In this document: piece after piece, positions 1 through 7,996 of the stretch
How positions within the stretch are numbered: the stretch's first letter is position 1
Layout of the letters: each line of letters opens with the position of its first letter
NCBI GenBank assembly: GCA_002480525.1
Contig: DLCH01000074.1
Coordinates: 98,095-142,991 of the forward strand
Origin: Gammaproteobacteria bacterium UBA7803
GTDB lineage: Bacteria > Pseudomonadota > Gammaproteobacteria > Pseudomonadales > Azotimanducaceae
Reading direction: 5' to 3'
DNA: 44,897 nt
Translations under genes and position numbers: made by a program
Notes under the pieces: model-generated
The model's database searches: none
Seen by the model: only the letters and a program-made list of their open reading frames with translations
Told to the model about the DNA's origin: nothing

Positions 1-2
1 TG

Positions 3-1307
3 AAGTTCTCCACCGACGTGCTGCTGATCGCGCCGGCGGTGATGGGCCTGATCTTCAGCGCGTCGCGCATCTGGGATGCGGTGTCGGACCCGCTGGTCGG
101 CTATCTGTCCGACCGGACGCGCAGCCGCTGGGGGCGCCGGCGGACCTGGCTGGTGGCCAGCATCGTGCCCATCGCCGGAGCCTTCATCATGGTGTTCGCG
201 CCGCCGGACGCCCTCGAGGGCGGGGCGCTGATCGCCTGGATGGCGGTGGCGATCATCGGCTTCTATTCGGCGATGACCGTGTTCTTCGTGCCGCACCTGT
301 CCCTGGGCGCGGAGCTGTCCACCAACTATCACGAGCGCAGCCGGCTGTTCGGCATGCGTCACGCGTTCTACACGTTCGGCGCCATTCTTTCGCTGGTCAG
401 CTTCTACTTTCTCATTCAGGCCGAGCAGCAGGGGCCGGAGCAGGCGCGCGGCCTGGCGCTGCAGCTTGCGGTGGGCACCTCGCTGGTGATGAGCGCGCTG
501 ATCGTGTTCGCCGGCATCCAGCTCCGCGAGCCGGCCGAGTACCAGGGGCGCATCGACGCCAATCCGTTCAAGGCCTTCAAGGACGTCTGGCACAACCCCC
601 ATGCCCGCCTGCTGATCGTGGTGGCGTTCATCGAGCACATCGGCAGCGCGGCCATCGGCGTGCTCACCCTCTACGTCGCCCAGTACGTGGTCGGTGCGCC
701 CGGCCTCGCCCCGCTGTTCATCCTCTGCTACATGGTGCCGTCGACGATCTCGGTGCCGCTGTGGATTCCCCTGTCGCGCCGCTTCGGCAAGGTGCGCCTG
801 TGGATGTTCTCGATGCTGCTCACCGGCGTGTCCTTCGGCGCCATGTTCGCGCTGCCGTTCATCGACTCGCTGCTGGCCAAGAGCATCTACATCTCCGTCG
901 CCGCGGTGTTCGCCGGGCTGGCGGCCGGCGCCGGCGGCACGATCTCGCCGTCGGTGCAGGGCGACGTCATCGACTACGACGAGTACGTCACCGGCGAGCG
1001 CAAGGAGGGCTCCTACTTCGCCGCCTGGAACTTCGTGCACAAGGGCGGCATGGGCGTCATGCTGCTGCTGACCGGGTTCGTCCTGCAGTTCGTCGGCTTC
1101 GTGCCGAACGTGCCCCAGACCATGACGGTGCAGATCGCCATGGTGACCCTGTACGGCCTGTTCCCGCTGGTGTGCTACCTGATCGGCGCCGCCCTGTTCA
1201 GCCGCTTCAGCCTCGACGAGCAGGCCCACGGCGAGATCCGCCGGGAGCTGGACCGGCGCAACGCGGCGAGCCGTGCCGCCGGGGATGCCGCCCCGGGCGC
1301 TGCCTGA
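3..1307 (+). CDS. GPH-family sugar:cation symporter-like MFS transporter, 5' partial
   Basis: The reading frame is open to the left edge of the window (K-F-S-T-D precedes the first GTG at 18), so the true start lies outside. The visible part has about ten hydrophobic segments. Its early motif, D-A-V-S-D-P-L-V-G-Y-L-S-D-R-T followed by a basic W-G-R-R-R loop, is the signature of the glycoside-pentoside-hexuronide (MelB-like) symporters. A later acidic segment, D-V-I-D-Y-D-E-Y with G-E-R-K-E-G-S-Y, is also typical of this family. It should be an inner-membrane, cation-coupled solute carrier. The substrate cannot be read from the sequence; in organisms rich in acyl-CoA enzymes such proteins are not always sugar carriers. 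The gene ends 53 nt before the next gene on the same strand. Confidence 0.85.
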   Translation, partial: KFSTDVLLIAPAVMGLIFSASRIWDAVSDPLVGYLSDRTRSRWGRRRTWLVASIVPIAGAFIMVFAPPDALEGGALIAWMAVAIIGFYSAMTVFFVPHLSLGAELSTNYHERSRLFGMRHAFYTFGAILSLVSFYFLIQAEQQGPEQARGLALQLAVGTSLVMSALIVFAGIQLREPAEYQGRIDANPFKAFKDVWHNPHARLLIVVAFIEHIGSAAIGVLTLYVAQYVVGAPGLAPLFILCYMVPSTISVPLWIPLSRRFGKVRLWMFSMLLTGVSFGAMFALPFIDSLLAKSIYISVAAVFAGLAAGAGGTISPSVQGDVIDYDEYVTGERKEGSYFAAWNFVHKGGMGVMLLLTGFVLQFVGFVPNVPQTMTVQIAMVTLYGLFPLVCYLIGAALFSRFSLDEQAHGEIRRELDRRNAASRAAGDAAPGAA

Positions 1308-1360
1308 AAGACCCCGGCGCCGGTTGACCGCCACCGGCGAAGCCACCGTATGATCGGACC

Positions 1361-4096
1361 ATGACGACTACCGAGCATCGCGGCGCTGCCGCCGTCGCCG
1401 AATACCTGAGGAATCGCCCCGGCGCGCGCCGGGCGCTGCTGATCGGCGGCAGCATCGCCGTGCTGCTGGCGATCGTGCTGATCGCGCTGCCGGTGGTGGC
1501 CGCCCGGGTGGCCGAGGGCTGGCTGCGGGACCATGGCGCCGACGCGGCCACCATCGGCGACATCGACTTCAACCCGTTCAGCGGGGCGCTGCGGGTCGAA
1601 GCCCTGGAAGCCGGTGACGGTCCCGAGGCCCGGTTCTCGGTCGCGCTGGCCGAGCTGGACGTGCGCTGGTGGCCTCTGGTGTCGCGCCGCGTGCACGTCG
1701 AGCGGCTGCGTCTGGAAGGCGCCCGGATCGACGTGGCGGTCGGCGACGACGGCGTGCGGATCGGCGCCGTCCGCCTGCCGGCGGGGACTCCGGCCCCGGA
1801 CGACGGTCCGGCCCCGGCGGCGCCGGACGCGGAACCTGCGCCCTGGGGTTTCGGCTCCGACTTCGTGAACCTCGGCGACGTGGCGCTGACCTACCGGCAC
1901 GGCGTGCTGGACACCACCGTGGAGATTCGCGCGGTGCGGGTCGGCAGCCACTACTCCTGGCTCGGCGACGAAAGCGCGGAGCTGGTGCTGGACCTGTCGG
2001 TGGACGGCGCGCCGCTGACGCTTCGCAGCGACGTGGCGCCCTGGTCGGATCAACCCACCGTTTCCGGCGAGCTGACCCTGACCGACTTCGATCTGGCGGG
2101 CGTGGCGCCGGAGCTGGAAGCGCTGGCCGGGCTGCGGTCGATCCGCGGTCGGGTCGGCCTGGCGCTGAGCCTCGGCGGCCGCCTCGGCGCCGACGGCGTG
2201 CTGCGCCTCGACGTGAGCGGCCCGGTCAACCTGACGGACGCGGCGTTCGAGCACAGCGGCGTGACGGGCCGTCAGCAGGCGCTGCGCTGGGACGGCACGG
2301 TGTCTCTGGCCGTGCCTGCGCCGGACGACGGGCCGCTGGTGACCGTCGACGGCGACTGGCAGCTCGTCGGCGCGGCGGCGACGCTGCCCGCCGAGCTGGC
2401 CGGCGGCGGCCCCCTCGACGTCCGGCTGGACGACCTGCGCTGGTCCGGCCGTGGGGCGCTGTCGCCCGCCGTGGAGGACGCCTCGCCCCCGACGCTGGAC
2501 GTCAACGCCGGCCTGGCGCTGGCGGGCCTGGCCGTCGACCGCGGCGACCTGCCGATGGCGCTGCTGCGGCTCGGCGGGCTGCGCCTGGGCGACGTGACGG
2601 TCGCCGGCCCCGAGGACGTGACGCTGGACCGGATCGACCTCACCGACCTGCGCCTGCTGGGTCCTTCCGGGCCGGGCGAGGGGCCGCCGGTGCTGGCGAT
2701 GGCCGGCCTGAGCGCCACCGGCGTGCGCTACGCCGGGACGCGTCTGGCGGTCGGTGAGCTCGCCGTCGACGGGCCCGTGGTGACGCTGGTCCGCGAGGCG
2801 GACGGAACCCTGGCGCGGATCGGCCCGCTGCAGGCCGCGCTGGCGGGTTCCGCCGCGGTTCCTGGTTCCGCCGCGGTTCCTGGTTCCGCCGCGGTTCCTG
2901 GTTCCGCCGCGGGCGCTGACTCCGCCGCGGGCGCTGTTTCCGCCGCGGCCGGGGCGGGCGCCACGCCGCTGCGGGTGTCGATCGACGCGCTGACGGTGAC
3001 CGGGTCGGACTGGCTGTCGTTCGAGGACCGGTCGGTGACGCCGCCGGCGCGCTTCCTGCTGGACACCCTGGAGCTCGAGGTGACTGGCGTCGACACCGCG
3101 GGCGCCGAGCCGATGGCGGTGCGCCTGGAGACCAGGGACCCGCAGCGCACCCGGCTGGCCGCCGACGGCACGGTGGGCGCGTTCGGCTCGCCCATGACGG
3201 TGGACGTCGGCGTCACCCTCGACGATCTCGAATTGCCGCCCCTGTCGCCGTACGTGCCCGGCTACAACATCTTCCGGGGGCGCCTCAGCAGCGCCTCCCA
3301 GGTCGCCCTGGCCGGCGACGCGCTGAACGTCACCAACGACCTGACCATCGACCGCCTGCAGCTCGCCGGCAAGTCGGACAGCGGCGACGAGGGCTTCCTG
3401 GCCCAGGGCATGGCGATGCCGGTGGACGTCGCGCTGGATCTGCTGCGCGACCGGGAGGATCGCATCCGCCTGGCGCTGCCGGTGACCGGCAGCCTGAGCA
3501 ACCCGAGCTTCGGCACCGGCGACGTGGTCCGTCAGGCCATGCAGAAGGCGCTGCAGAACGCCGCCATGAGCTACGTGAAAAACGCCCTGCAGCCGCTCGG
3601 CACGCTCATGCTGGTGGGCAACCTGGCCGCCCAGGCGGCACGCCCGCGGTTCGAGCCGGTGGCGATGGCGCCCGGCCGGGACGCGCTCGACGACACGGCC
3701 CGGGCGTACCTGGACAAGCTCGCGGGCGTGCTGACCGAGCGGCCTGGGCTGTCGCTGACCATCTGCGGCGTCGTGACGGCAGCGGACCGGGAGGCCATGG
3801 CCGCGGACCGGGCCGCCGAGGCGGCCGCGGCGGTCGAGGCGTCGCCCGCGCCGGACGGCGCAGCGCAGGGCAGCGCGGAGCAGGCCGGCGCGTCCGGGGA
3901 CCCCGCCGGCCCGGCGGATGCGCCGGCGCCGGAGGTGTCCGACACCGCCATGCTGGAACTGGCCGGGCTGCGTACCAGCCGGGTGGTGGGTTATCTGAGC
4001 GGGCCCGGCGGCATCGACCGGGAGCGTCTGTTCCTGTGCCGGGAACGCATCGATCAGACGGCCGACGCCGGACCCAGGGTCGAAATCACCCTCTGA
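1361..4096 (+). CDS. DUF748 (AsmA-like) envelope protein
   Basis: A 911-residue protein with one N-terminal membrane segment (about residues 24-45) followed by a long region of amphipathic beta repeats, as in DUF748/AsmA-like proteins. These are thought to form periplasmic bridges that move lipid between membranes. Residues near 180 and 625-720 (S-P-Y-V-P-G-Y-N-I-F-R-G-R-L and the following L-P-V-T-G-S-L-S-N-P-S-F) carry the DUF748 pattern. A low-complexity G-S-A-A-V-P repeat at about residues 496-520 breaks the protein in two, and an Ala/Pro-rich linker precedes the C-terminal tail. The ATG start is the first in frame and lies 53 nt after the transporter. The role in lipid transport is inferred from family knowledge only. 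Confidence 0.85.
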   Translation: MTTTEHRGAAAVAEYLRNRPGARRALLIGGSIAVLLAIVLIALPVVAARVAEGWLRDHGADAATIGDIDFNPFSGALRVEALEAGDGPEARFSVALAELDVRWWPLVSRRVHVERLRLEGARIDVAVGDDGVRIGAVRLPAGTPAPDDGPAPAAPDAEPAPWGFGSDFVNLGDVALTYRHGVLDTTVEIRAVRVGSHYSWLGDESAELVLDLSVDGAPLTLRSDVAPWSDQPTVSGELTLTDFDLAGVAPELEALAGLRSIRGRVGLALSLGGRLGADGVLRLDVSGPVNLTDAAFEHSGVTGRQQALRWDGTVSLAVPAPDDGPLVTVDGDWQLVGAAATLPAELAGGGPLDVRLDDLRWSGRGALSPAVEDASPPTLDVNAGLALAGLAVDRGDLPMALLRLGGLRLGDVTVAGPEDVTLDRIDLTDLRLLGPSGPGEGPPVLAMAGLSATGVRYAGTRLAVGELAVDGPVVTLVREADGTLARIGPLQAALAGSAAVPGSAAVPGSAAVPGSAAGADSAAGAVSAAAGAGATPLRVSIDALTVTGSDWLSFEDRSVTPPARFLLDTLELEVTGVDTAGAEPMAVRLETRDPQRTRLAADGTVGAFGSPMTVDVGVTLDDLELPPLSPYVPGYNIFRGRLSSASQVALAGDALNVTNDLTIDRLQLAGKSDSGDEGFLAQGMAMPVDVALDLLRDREDRIRLALPVTGSLSNPSFGTGDVVRQAMQKALQNAAMSYVKNALQPLGTLMLVGNLAAQAARPRFEPVAMAPGRDALDDTARAYLDKLAGVLTERPGLSLTICGVVTAADREAMAADRAAEAAAAVEASPAPDGAAQGSAEQAGASGDPAGPADAPAPEVSDTAMLELAGLRTSRVVGYLSGPGGIDRERLFLCRERIDQTADAGPRVEITL
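2846..2917 (+). repeat. 18-bp in-frame tandem repeat inside the DUF748 gene
   Basis: Three perfect copies of GGTTCCGCCGCGGTTCCT (2846, 2864, 2882) and a partial fourth at 2900 encode Gly-Ser-Ala-Ala-Val-Pro units. The repeat then decays into related Ala/Gly codons up to about 2950. The copies are identical at the DNA level, which points to recent slippage. Confidence 0.9.
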
Positions 4097-4114
4097 CGCC
4101 CGGCGCCGGGCGGC

Positions 4115-4978
4115 TCAGCCGGTCCGTTCCAGCAGCGCCAGATGGGCGAATGCGGGTACCGTCAGGTCGTCGTCCCGGTCGGCCAGATAGCGCCGGTTCT
4201 GGGCATCGGCGTCCAGCGCCTCCGCCATCCGCCAGCCCGTGCCGCTCACCAGGCCGGCCAGCATCTGCGGCGTCAGGAACGTGCGCATGGGCTCGAACTG
4301 CAGCGCCGTGGCCAGCCGCGTGCCCCACAGCAGCACGCCGTCCCGGCTGCCCGGCGGGGCTTCCTCCCAGTAGTCGAGCACCAGCCGGCTGCCCGGTGCG
4401 GATCGCTGCGCCAGCGCGTGCAGGGTCCCGGCGATGGCGTCCCGGGACAGGTAGTAGGTGGTGCCGAGCCAGGTCACGAACTGGGGCGATCCGGGCGCGT
4501 CGAGTTCGTCCTCGAGGCGCTGACGCTCGAAATCCACCGGCAGCAGCCGCAGGGTCTCCGGCAGCGCCTGGCCCCGGCGGACGAGGGTCTCCCGCTTCCA
4601 GCGCTGGGTGGCCGGATGGTCGACTTCGGTGACCGGCAGCGGCGCATGGCGCCAGGCGGAGGTGTCGAGGCCCGCGGCCAGCACCAGCAGCCGGGCCACG
4701 TCGCCGGCGGCCCGCGCGCTGGCGAGGGCGTCGTCGGCGTAGCGGGACCGGACCACGATCTGGGCGCGCATGCTGCCGAGGGCCGAACGCCGCTGGCGGA
4801 ACGACCGCCGCCAGCGCGGCGCCAGGGCCGACAGACGATCCAGAAAGCGCTGCTGGTAGCCCGGCAGGAATGCCCGCACCAGCGGGTCCTCGAACACCGG
4901 CGGCGCGTCCACCACCGGGTGCAGGGCCCGCAGGAAGGCGGCGGCCATGGCGGTCTGGCTCGGCATGTCGGATTGCAC
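4115..4978 (-). CDS. class I SAM-dependent methyltransferase (TIGR00027/leucine carboxyl methyltransferase-like)
   Basis: A 287-residue protein with the hallmarks of the TIGR00027 group: an N-terminal F-L-R-A segment, V-F-E-D-P-L near residue 28, the SAM-binding A-A-G-L-D-T-S-A-W-R at about 101-110 and the E-V-D-H-P acidic loop near 119. Members are related to leucine carboxyl methyltransferases; most have no known substrate. The GTG at 4978 is preferred because a GGAG lies 6 nt upstream of it. Alternative in-frame starts are ATG at 5017 (extends by 13 codons, no ribosome site seen) and ATG at 4966. The gene diverges from the Bax-like gene across a 160-nt promoter region and converges on the DUF748 gene 18 nt away. 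Confidence 0.85.
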   Translation of the reverse strand: MQSDMPSQTAMAAAFLRALHPVVDAPPVFEDPLVRAFLPGYQQRFLDRLSALAPRWRRSFRQRRSALGSMRAQIVVRSRYADDALASARAAGDVARLLVLAAGLDTSAWRHAPLPVTEVDHPATQRWKRETLVRRGQALPETLRLLPVDFERQRLEDELDAPGSPQFVTWLGTTYYLSRDAIAGTLHALAQRSAPGSRLVLDYWEEAPPGSRDGVLLWGTRLATALQFEPMRTFLTPQMLAGLVSGTGWRMAEALDADAQNRRYLADRDDDLTVPAFAHLALLERTG

Positions 4979-5063
4979 GGCGGTCTCCCGGAACGTCCGT
5001 ATGCCAGTAGACGGCATGCCGGCGCGGATTGCATGGGGGAATTAATGCAGGTTTCCTGACTGG

Positions 5064-5114
5064 TTGAACCAGGGCGCGGAGATTCCTATAGTGGCATTCG
5101 TTTAGTGAACTAAA
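5064..5114 (+). promoter_or_regulatory. sigma70-type promoter with operator-like dyad for the Bax-like gene
   Basis: TTGAAC (5064-5069) and TATAGT (5087-5092) are separated by exactly 17 nt, which makes a strong promoter by eye. The predicted transcription start is near 5099. A dyad, TTTAGT-GA-ACTAAA (5101-5114), begins about 2 nt after that start, where a bound repressor would block initiation. No regulator gene is adjacent. The matches are visible; the repression is inferred. Confidence 0.65.
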
Positions 5115-5138
5115 TGTTCCGTCGAGGAGTACTGCCCC

Positions 5139-5948
5139 ATGGCCGCACCGCTGCCCGGTCTGCGCCGCCGGATCCGGCGTCACGGCACCCTGCTGGTGCC
5201 GGCGGCGGCGGTGCTGGTCTGGACCGTCTGCGTCGGGGTGACCGAACGGGGTCCCGGCACCGGGCCGCTGCCGCCGTTTCACGAGATCGACCAGGTCGCG
5301 GAGAAGAAGCAGCGCTTCTTCGACTATCTCACGCCGGTGATCCGGGCGGAGAACGAGCGCATCCGCGAGCAGCGTGAACGGCTGCTGGAGATCGCCGAGG
5401 CCCGGGCGGCCGGGGAGGCGCCGGGCTGGATGGCCCGGCGGTTTCTCGATCGCCTGGCCCGGGAGTACCGGGTCGACGCCGCCGCCCACGACACCGCAGC
5501 GCTGATCGACGTGCTGCTCGAACGGGTCGACGTCATTCCCCGCAGCCTGGTGCTGGTTCAGGCCGCCAAGGAGTCGGGGTGGGGCAGCTCGCGCTTCGCG
5601 CGCCGGGCCAACAACCTGTTCGGCCAGTGGTGCTTCGAGCCGGGCTGCGGTCTGGTGCCGCGCAACCGCCCGGCAGGGCGGACCCACGAGGTCCGGAGTT
5701 TCGATACGGTGCGCGACGCCGTGGCCAGCTACGTCCGCAACCTCAATACCCATCGCAGCTACGAGCCCCTGCGGGAGGTGCGCGCCGAACTGCGCGCCGC
5801 CGACCGGCCGTTGCGGGGCAGCGAGCTGGCCCGGGGGCTCGGCCGCTACTCCGAGCGGGGCGACGTCTACGTCCGCGAGGTCCGGTCCATGATCCGCCAG
5901 AACGACCTGGAAGGAGCAGCGCCCGCCACCGAAAGCGCCGGCGGCTAG
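5139..5948 (+). CDS. Bax-like glucosaminidase-domain protein
   Basis: A 269-residue protein with an N-terminal membrane anchor (about residues 16-35), a charged coiled-coil-like stretch (about 50-90) and a C-terminal glucosaminidase fold resembling E. coli Bax and the FlgJ/LytG group. The motif A-K-E-S-G-W-G-S-S-R-F-A places the likely catalytic Glu at residue 145; N-N-L-F-G-Q-W-C-F and S-V/A-x-S-Y-V-x-N-L-N follow as expected. It probably cleaves peptidoglycan glycan strands on the periplasmic face of the inner membrane. The start is the ATG at 5139 after a GAGGAG-like site. A clear promoter and operator lie upstream, so expression looks regulated. Confidence 0.85.
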   Translation: MAAPLPGLRRRIRRHGTLLVPAAAVLVWTVCVGVTERGPGTGPLPPFHEIDQVAEKKQRFFDYLTPVIRAENERIREQRERLLEIAEARAAGEAPGWMARRFLDRLAREYRVDAAAHDTAALIDVLLERVDVIPRSLVLVQAAKESGWGSSRFARRANNLFGQWCFEPGCGLVPRNRPAGRTHEVRSFDTVRDAVASYVRNLNTHRSYEPLREVRAELRAADRPLRGSELARGLGRYSERGDVYVREVRSMIRQNDLEGAAPATESAGG

Positions 5949-6005
5949 TCAGCGCCTGCGGCGGAAAAAGAGCCGGCGGCTGAATACGCCCGGCGACGCC
6001 CGCGG

Positions 6006-6782
6006 TCAGCGTCCCTTGAAGTTCCCCGGGCGGCGCTCCGCCACGGCCCGCACGCCTTCCCGGTGATCCTCGGTCTGCTGCAGCCGGAACTGCTCCGCGA
6101 ACTCGTGATCGGTCTGGCGGCGGATGGCCTCCGCCCAGCCCGCGCGCAGCGTGGCCCGGACGGACATCAGTGCCAGCGGCGCGTTGCCGGCGATCTCCGT
6201 GGCCAGCGCCAGGGCCGCCTCGCGCACCCGCTCGCGCTCCGTCAGCACCTCGGCCAGCCCCCAGGCGCTGGCGGTCTCGCCATCGATGCGTCGGCCGGTC
6301 GTGAACAGCAGGGAGGCCCGCTGCGGGCCGATGAGCCGCGGCAGCATCCAGGTCAGGCCGAAGCCGGGATGAAAGCCCAGCTTCACGAAGTTCGCCGTGA
6401 AGCGCGCTTCGGGGCACACCACGCGGAAGTCCGGCAGGAGCGCCAGCCCGAAGCCGCCGCCCACCGCCGCGCCCTGAATCGCCCCCACGACCGGCTTGCG
6501 GCAGGCGAACAGCCGCACCGCCGCGTCGTACAGCGGGTTGCCGTCCTCCAGCCGGCGGCTGCGGCGCTCCGCCTGTCCGCCGGCGTCGCCGAAGTTGGCG
6601 CCGGCGCAGAAGTGCTTGCCGGCGCTGGCCAGCACCAGGGCGCGGACGTCGGGCTCCTGGTCCAGTTCCTCGAAGACGTCGGCGATGCCGTGGATCAGCG
6701 GCGCGTCGAAGAAGTTGTTGGGCGGCCGGTCGATTTCCACCAGGGCGACGTGGCCGTGGTGCTCGACGTTCAGATCCGTCAT
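6006..6782 (-). CDS. crotonase-superfamily (enoyl-CoA hydratase/isomerase-like) protein
   Basis: A 258-residue crotonase-fold protein. The oxyanion-hole segments are present: H-F-C-A-G-A-N-F at 57-64 and I-Q-G-A-A-V-G-G-G at 102-110. The two glutamates that hydratases use (rat Glu144 and Glu164) align with Gly112 and Phe132, so a normal hydratase reaction is unlikely. Isomerase, thioester hydrolase or C-C cleaving activity is possible. The start at 6782 has GGAGG 7 nt upstream. It is the last gene of a minus-strand operon behind two acyl-CoA dehydrogenases, with a 26-nt gap, so it likely acts on their product. The family is certain and the reaction is not. Confidence 0.85.
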   Translation of the reverse strand: MTDLNVEHHGHVALVEIDRPPNNFFDAPLIHGIADVFEELDQEPDVRALVLASAGKHFCAGANFGDAGGQAERRSRRLEDGNPLYDAAVRLFACRKPVVGAIQGAAVGGGFGLALLPDFRVVCPEARFTANFVKLGFHPGFGLTWMLPRLIGPQRASLLFTTGRRIDGETASAWGLAEVLTERERVREAALALATEIAGNAPLALMSVRATLRAGWAEAIRRQTDHEFAEQFRLQQTEDHREGVRAVAERRPGNFKGR

Positions 6783-6808
6783 GTCGCTGCCTCCCTCCGT
6801 GGTCCCGG

Positions 6809-7996
6809 TCAGGCGTCCCGCGGATAGTTCACCAGGTGCCGGGCCATGACGATGCGCTGGATCTGGCCCGTGCCCTCGACGATGTCCATGGCCTTCACGT
6901 CCCGGTAGAGCTTTTCGATCAGGTGCTCGCCCTGGGCGCCCACCGCGCCGAGCACCTCCATGCCCAGGCTGGCGGCCTCCATGGCGACCTCGGCGGCGGT
7001 GGCCTTGGACATGGATGCTTCGACCATGTTGGGCTCGCCCCGGTCCGCGAGCCAGGCGGCCTTGAGGCACATGAGCCAGGCGGCGCGGATGCGCCGGCGC
7101 ATCCGCTCCAGCCGGTCCCGATGCCGCCCGGTCAGCCGGTCCCGGTCCCGGGCGAAGGCGGTGGCTTCGTCGAGGCACGCCCGGGCCATGCCGACGGCGT
7201 TCGCGGCGATGGCGGGGCGGGTGGCATTGAAGGTCTGCATGGCGCCCTTGAAGCCGGCGCCCGGCCGCTGGCCGCCGCCGCGGGACTCGTAGCGCGCCTC
7301 GCTGCCGAGCAGGTTGTCCGCCGGCACGCGCAGGTCGTTCATGGTGAACGACGCGGAGGCGTAGGCCTTGATGCCCATCTTCTTCTCCGGCTTCGGCTCG
7401 GACAGCCCCGGCATGCCGCGCTCGACGATGAAGGCGCGGTGTCCGGCCCGGCCGAGGGCCGGGTCCACGGTGGCGAACACCACGATCCAGTCGGCCCGGT
7501 CGGCGTTGGCGGAATACAGCTTGGCGCCGTTCAGCACCCAGTCGTCGCCGTCCCGGACCGCCCGGGACTGAATGCGGGCCACGTCGGAGCCCGCGCCGGG
7601 CTCGGTCATCGCGAAGGCGGCCCAGCGTGGCTCGGTCATGTCGCGGAACGGCCCGAGCAGCCGCTTCTGCTGCTCGGGCGTGCCCATGCTCATCACCGGG
7701 CCGCCGCCGAGCCCCGGGCCGGGCAGCGACGACGACACGCCGCGGTCCCAGTAGGCCAGCTCCTGGCCGGCCACGACCCGCCACACGGCCGCGCCGAGGC
7801 TCGTGCCGCCCTCGTCGCTGCCGGCGGGCGGCCGGGTCAGACCGCGGGCCAGCACCTCCCGGAAGAACGGATGATCCGGCGGCGTCGGCGAGCCGGCCCT
7901 GTCCCGCTCGATGCCGAGGGGCCGGATGGTCTCCCGGCCGAAGGCGCGCAGGGCCTCGAGCCGTTCACGCGCGGCGTCGTCGAGCTGGAAGTCCAT
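6809..7996 (-). CDS. acyl-CoA dehydrogenase, catalytic-type subunit
   Basis: A 395-residue flavoprotein of the acyl-CoA dehydrogenase family. It shows T-E-P-G-A-G-S-D in the middle domain, the K-x-G-I-K-A-Y-A-S-A-S-F-T motif followed by V-P-A-D-N-L-L-G, and V-E-G-T-G-Q-I-Q near the C-terminus. Glu374 in that last motif sits where medium-chain dehydrogenase has its catalytic Glu376. The start codon overlaps the stop of the upstream dehydrogenase gene by one base (TGATG), so the two are translationally coupled. The pairing of a ~390- and a ~350-residue dehydrogenase resembles the alpha2beta2 enzymes of steroid side-chain degradation. The acyl substrate is unknown. Confidence 0.9.
   Translation of the reverse strand: MDFQLDDAARERLEALRAFGRETIRPLGIERDRAGSPTPPDHPFFREVLARGLTRPPAGSDEGGTSLGAAVWRVVAGQELAYWDRGVSSSLPGPGLGGGPVMSMGTPEQQKRLLGPFRDMTEPRWAAFAMTEPGAGSDVARIQSRAVRDGDDWVLNGAKLYSANADRADWIVVFATVDPALGRAGHRAFIVERGMPGLSEPKPEKKMGIKAYASASFTMNDLRVPADNLLGSEARYESRGGGQRPGAGFKGAMQTFNATRPAIAANAVGMARACLDEATAFARDRDRLTGRHRDRLERMRRRIRAAWLMCLKAAWLADRGEPNMVEASMSKATAAEVAMEAASLGMEVLGAVGAQGEHLIEKLYRDVKAMDIVEGTGQIQRIVMARHLVNYPRDA

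Noticed and set aside
1175..2254. Minus-strand frame (359 residues) and a plus-strand Arg-rich frame (1669-2757) over the DUF748 gene
   Set aside because: Arg/Ala/Gly-rich translation with no motifs; the DUF748 frame explains the region.
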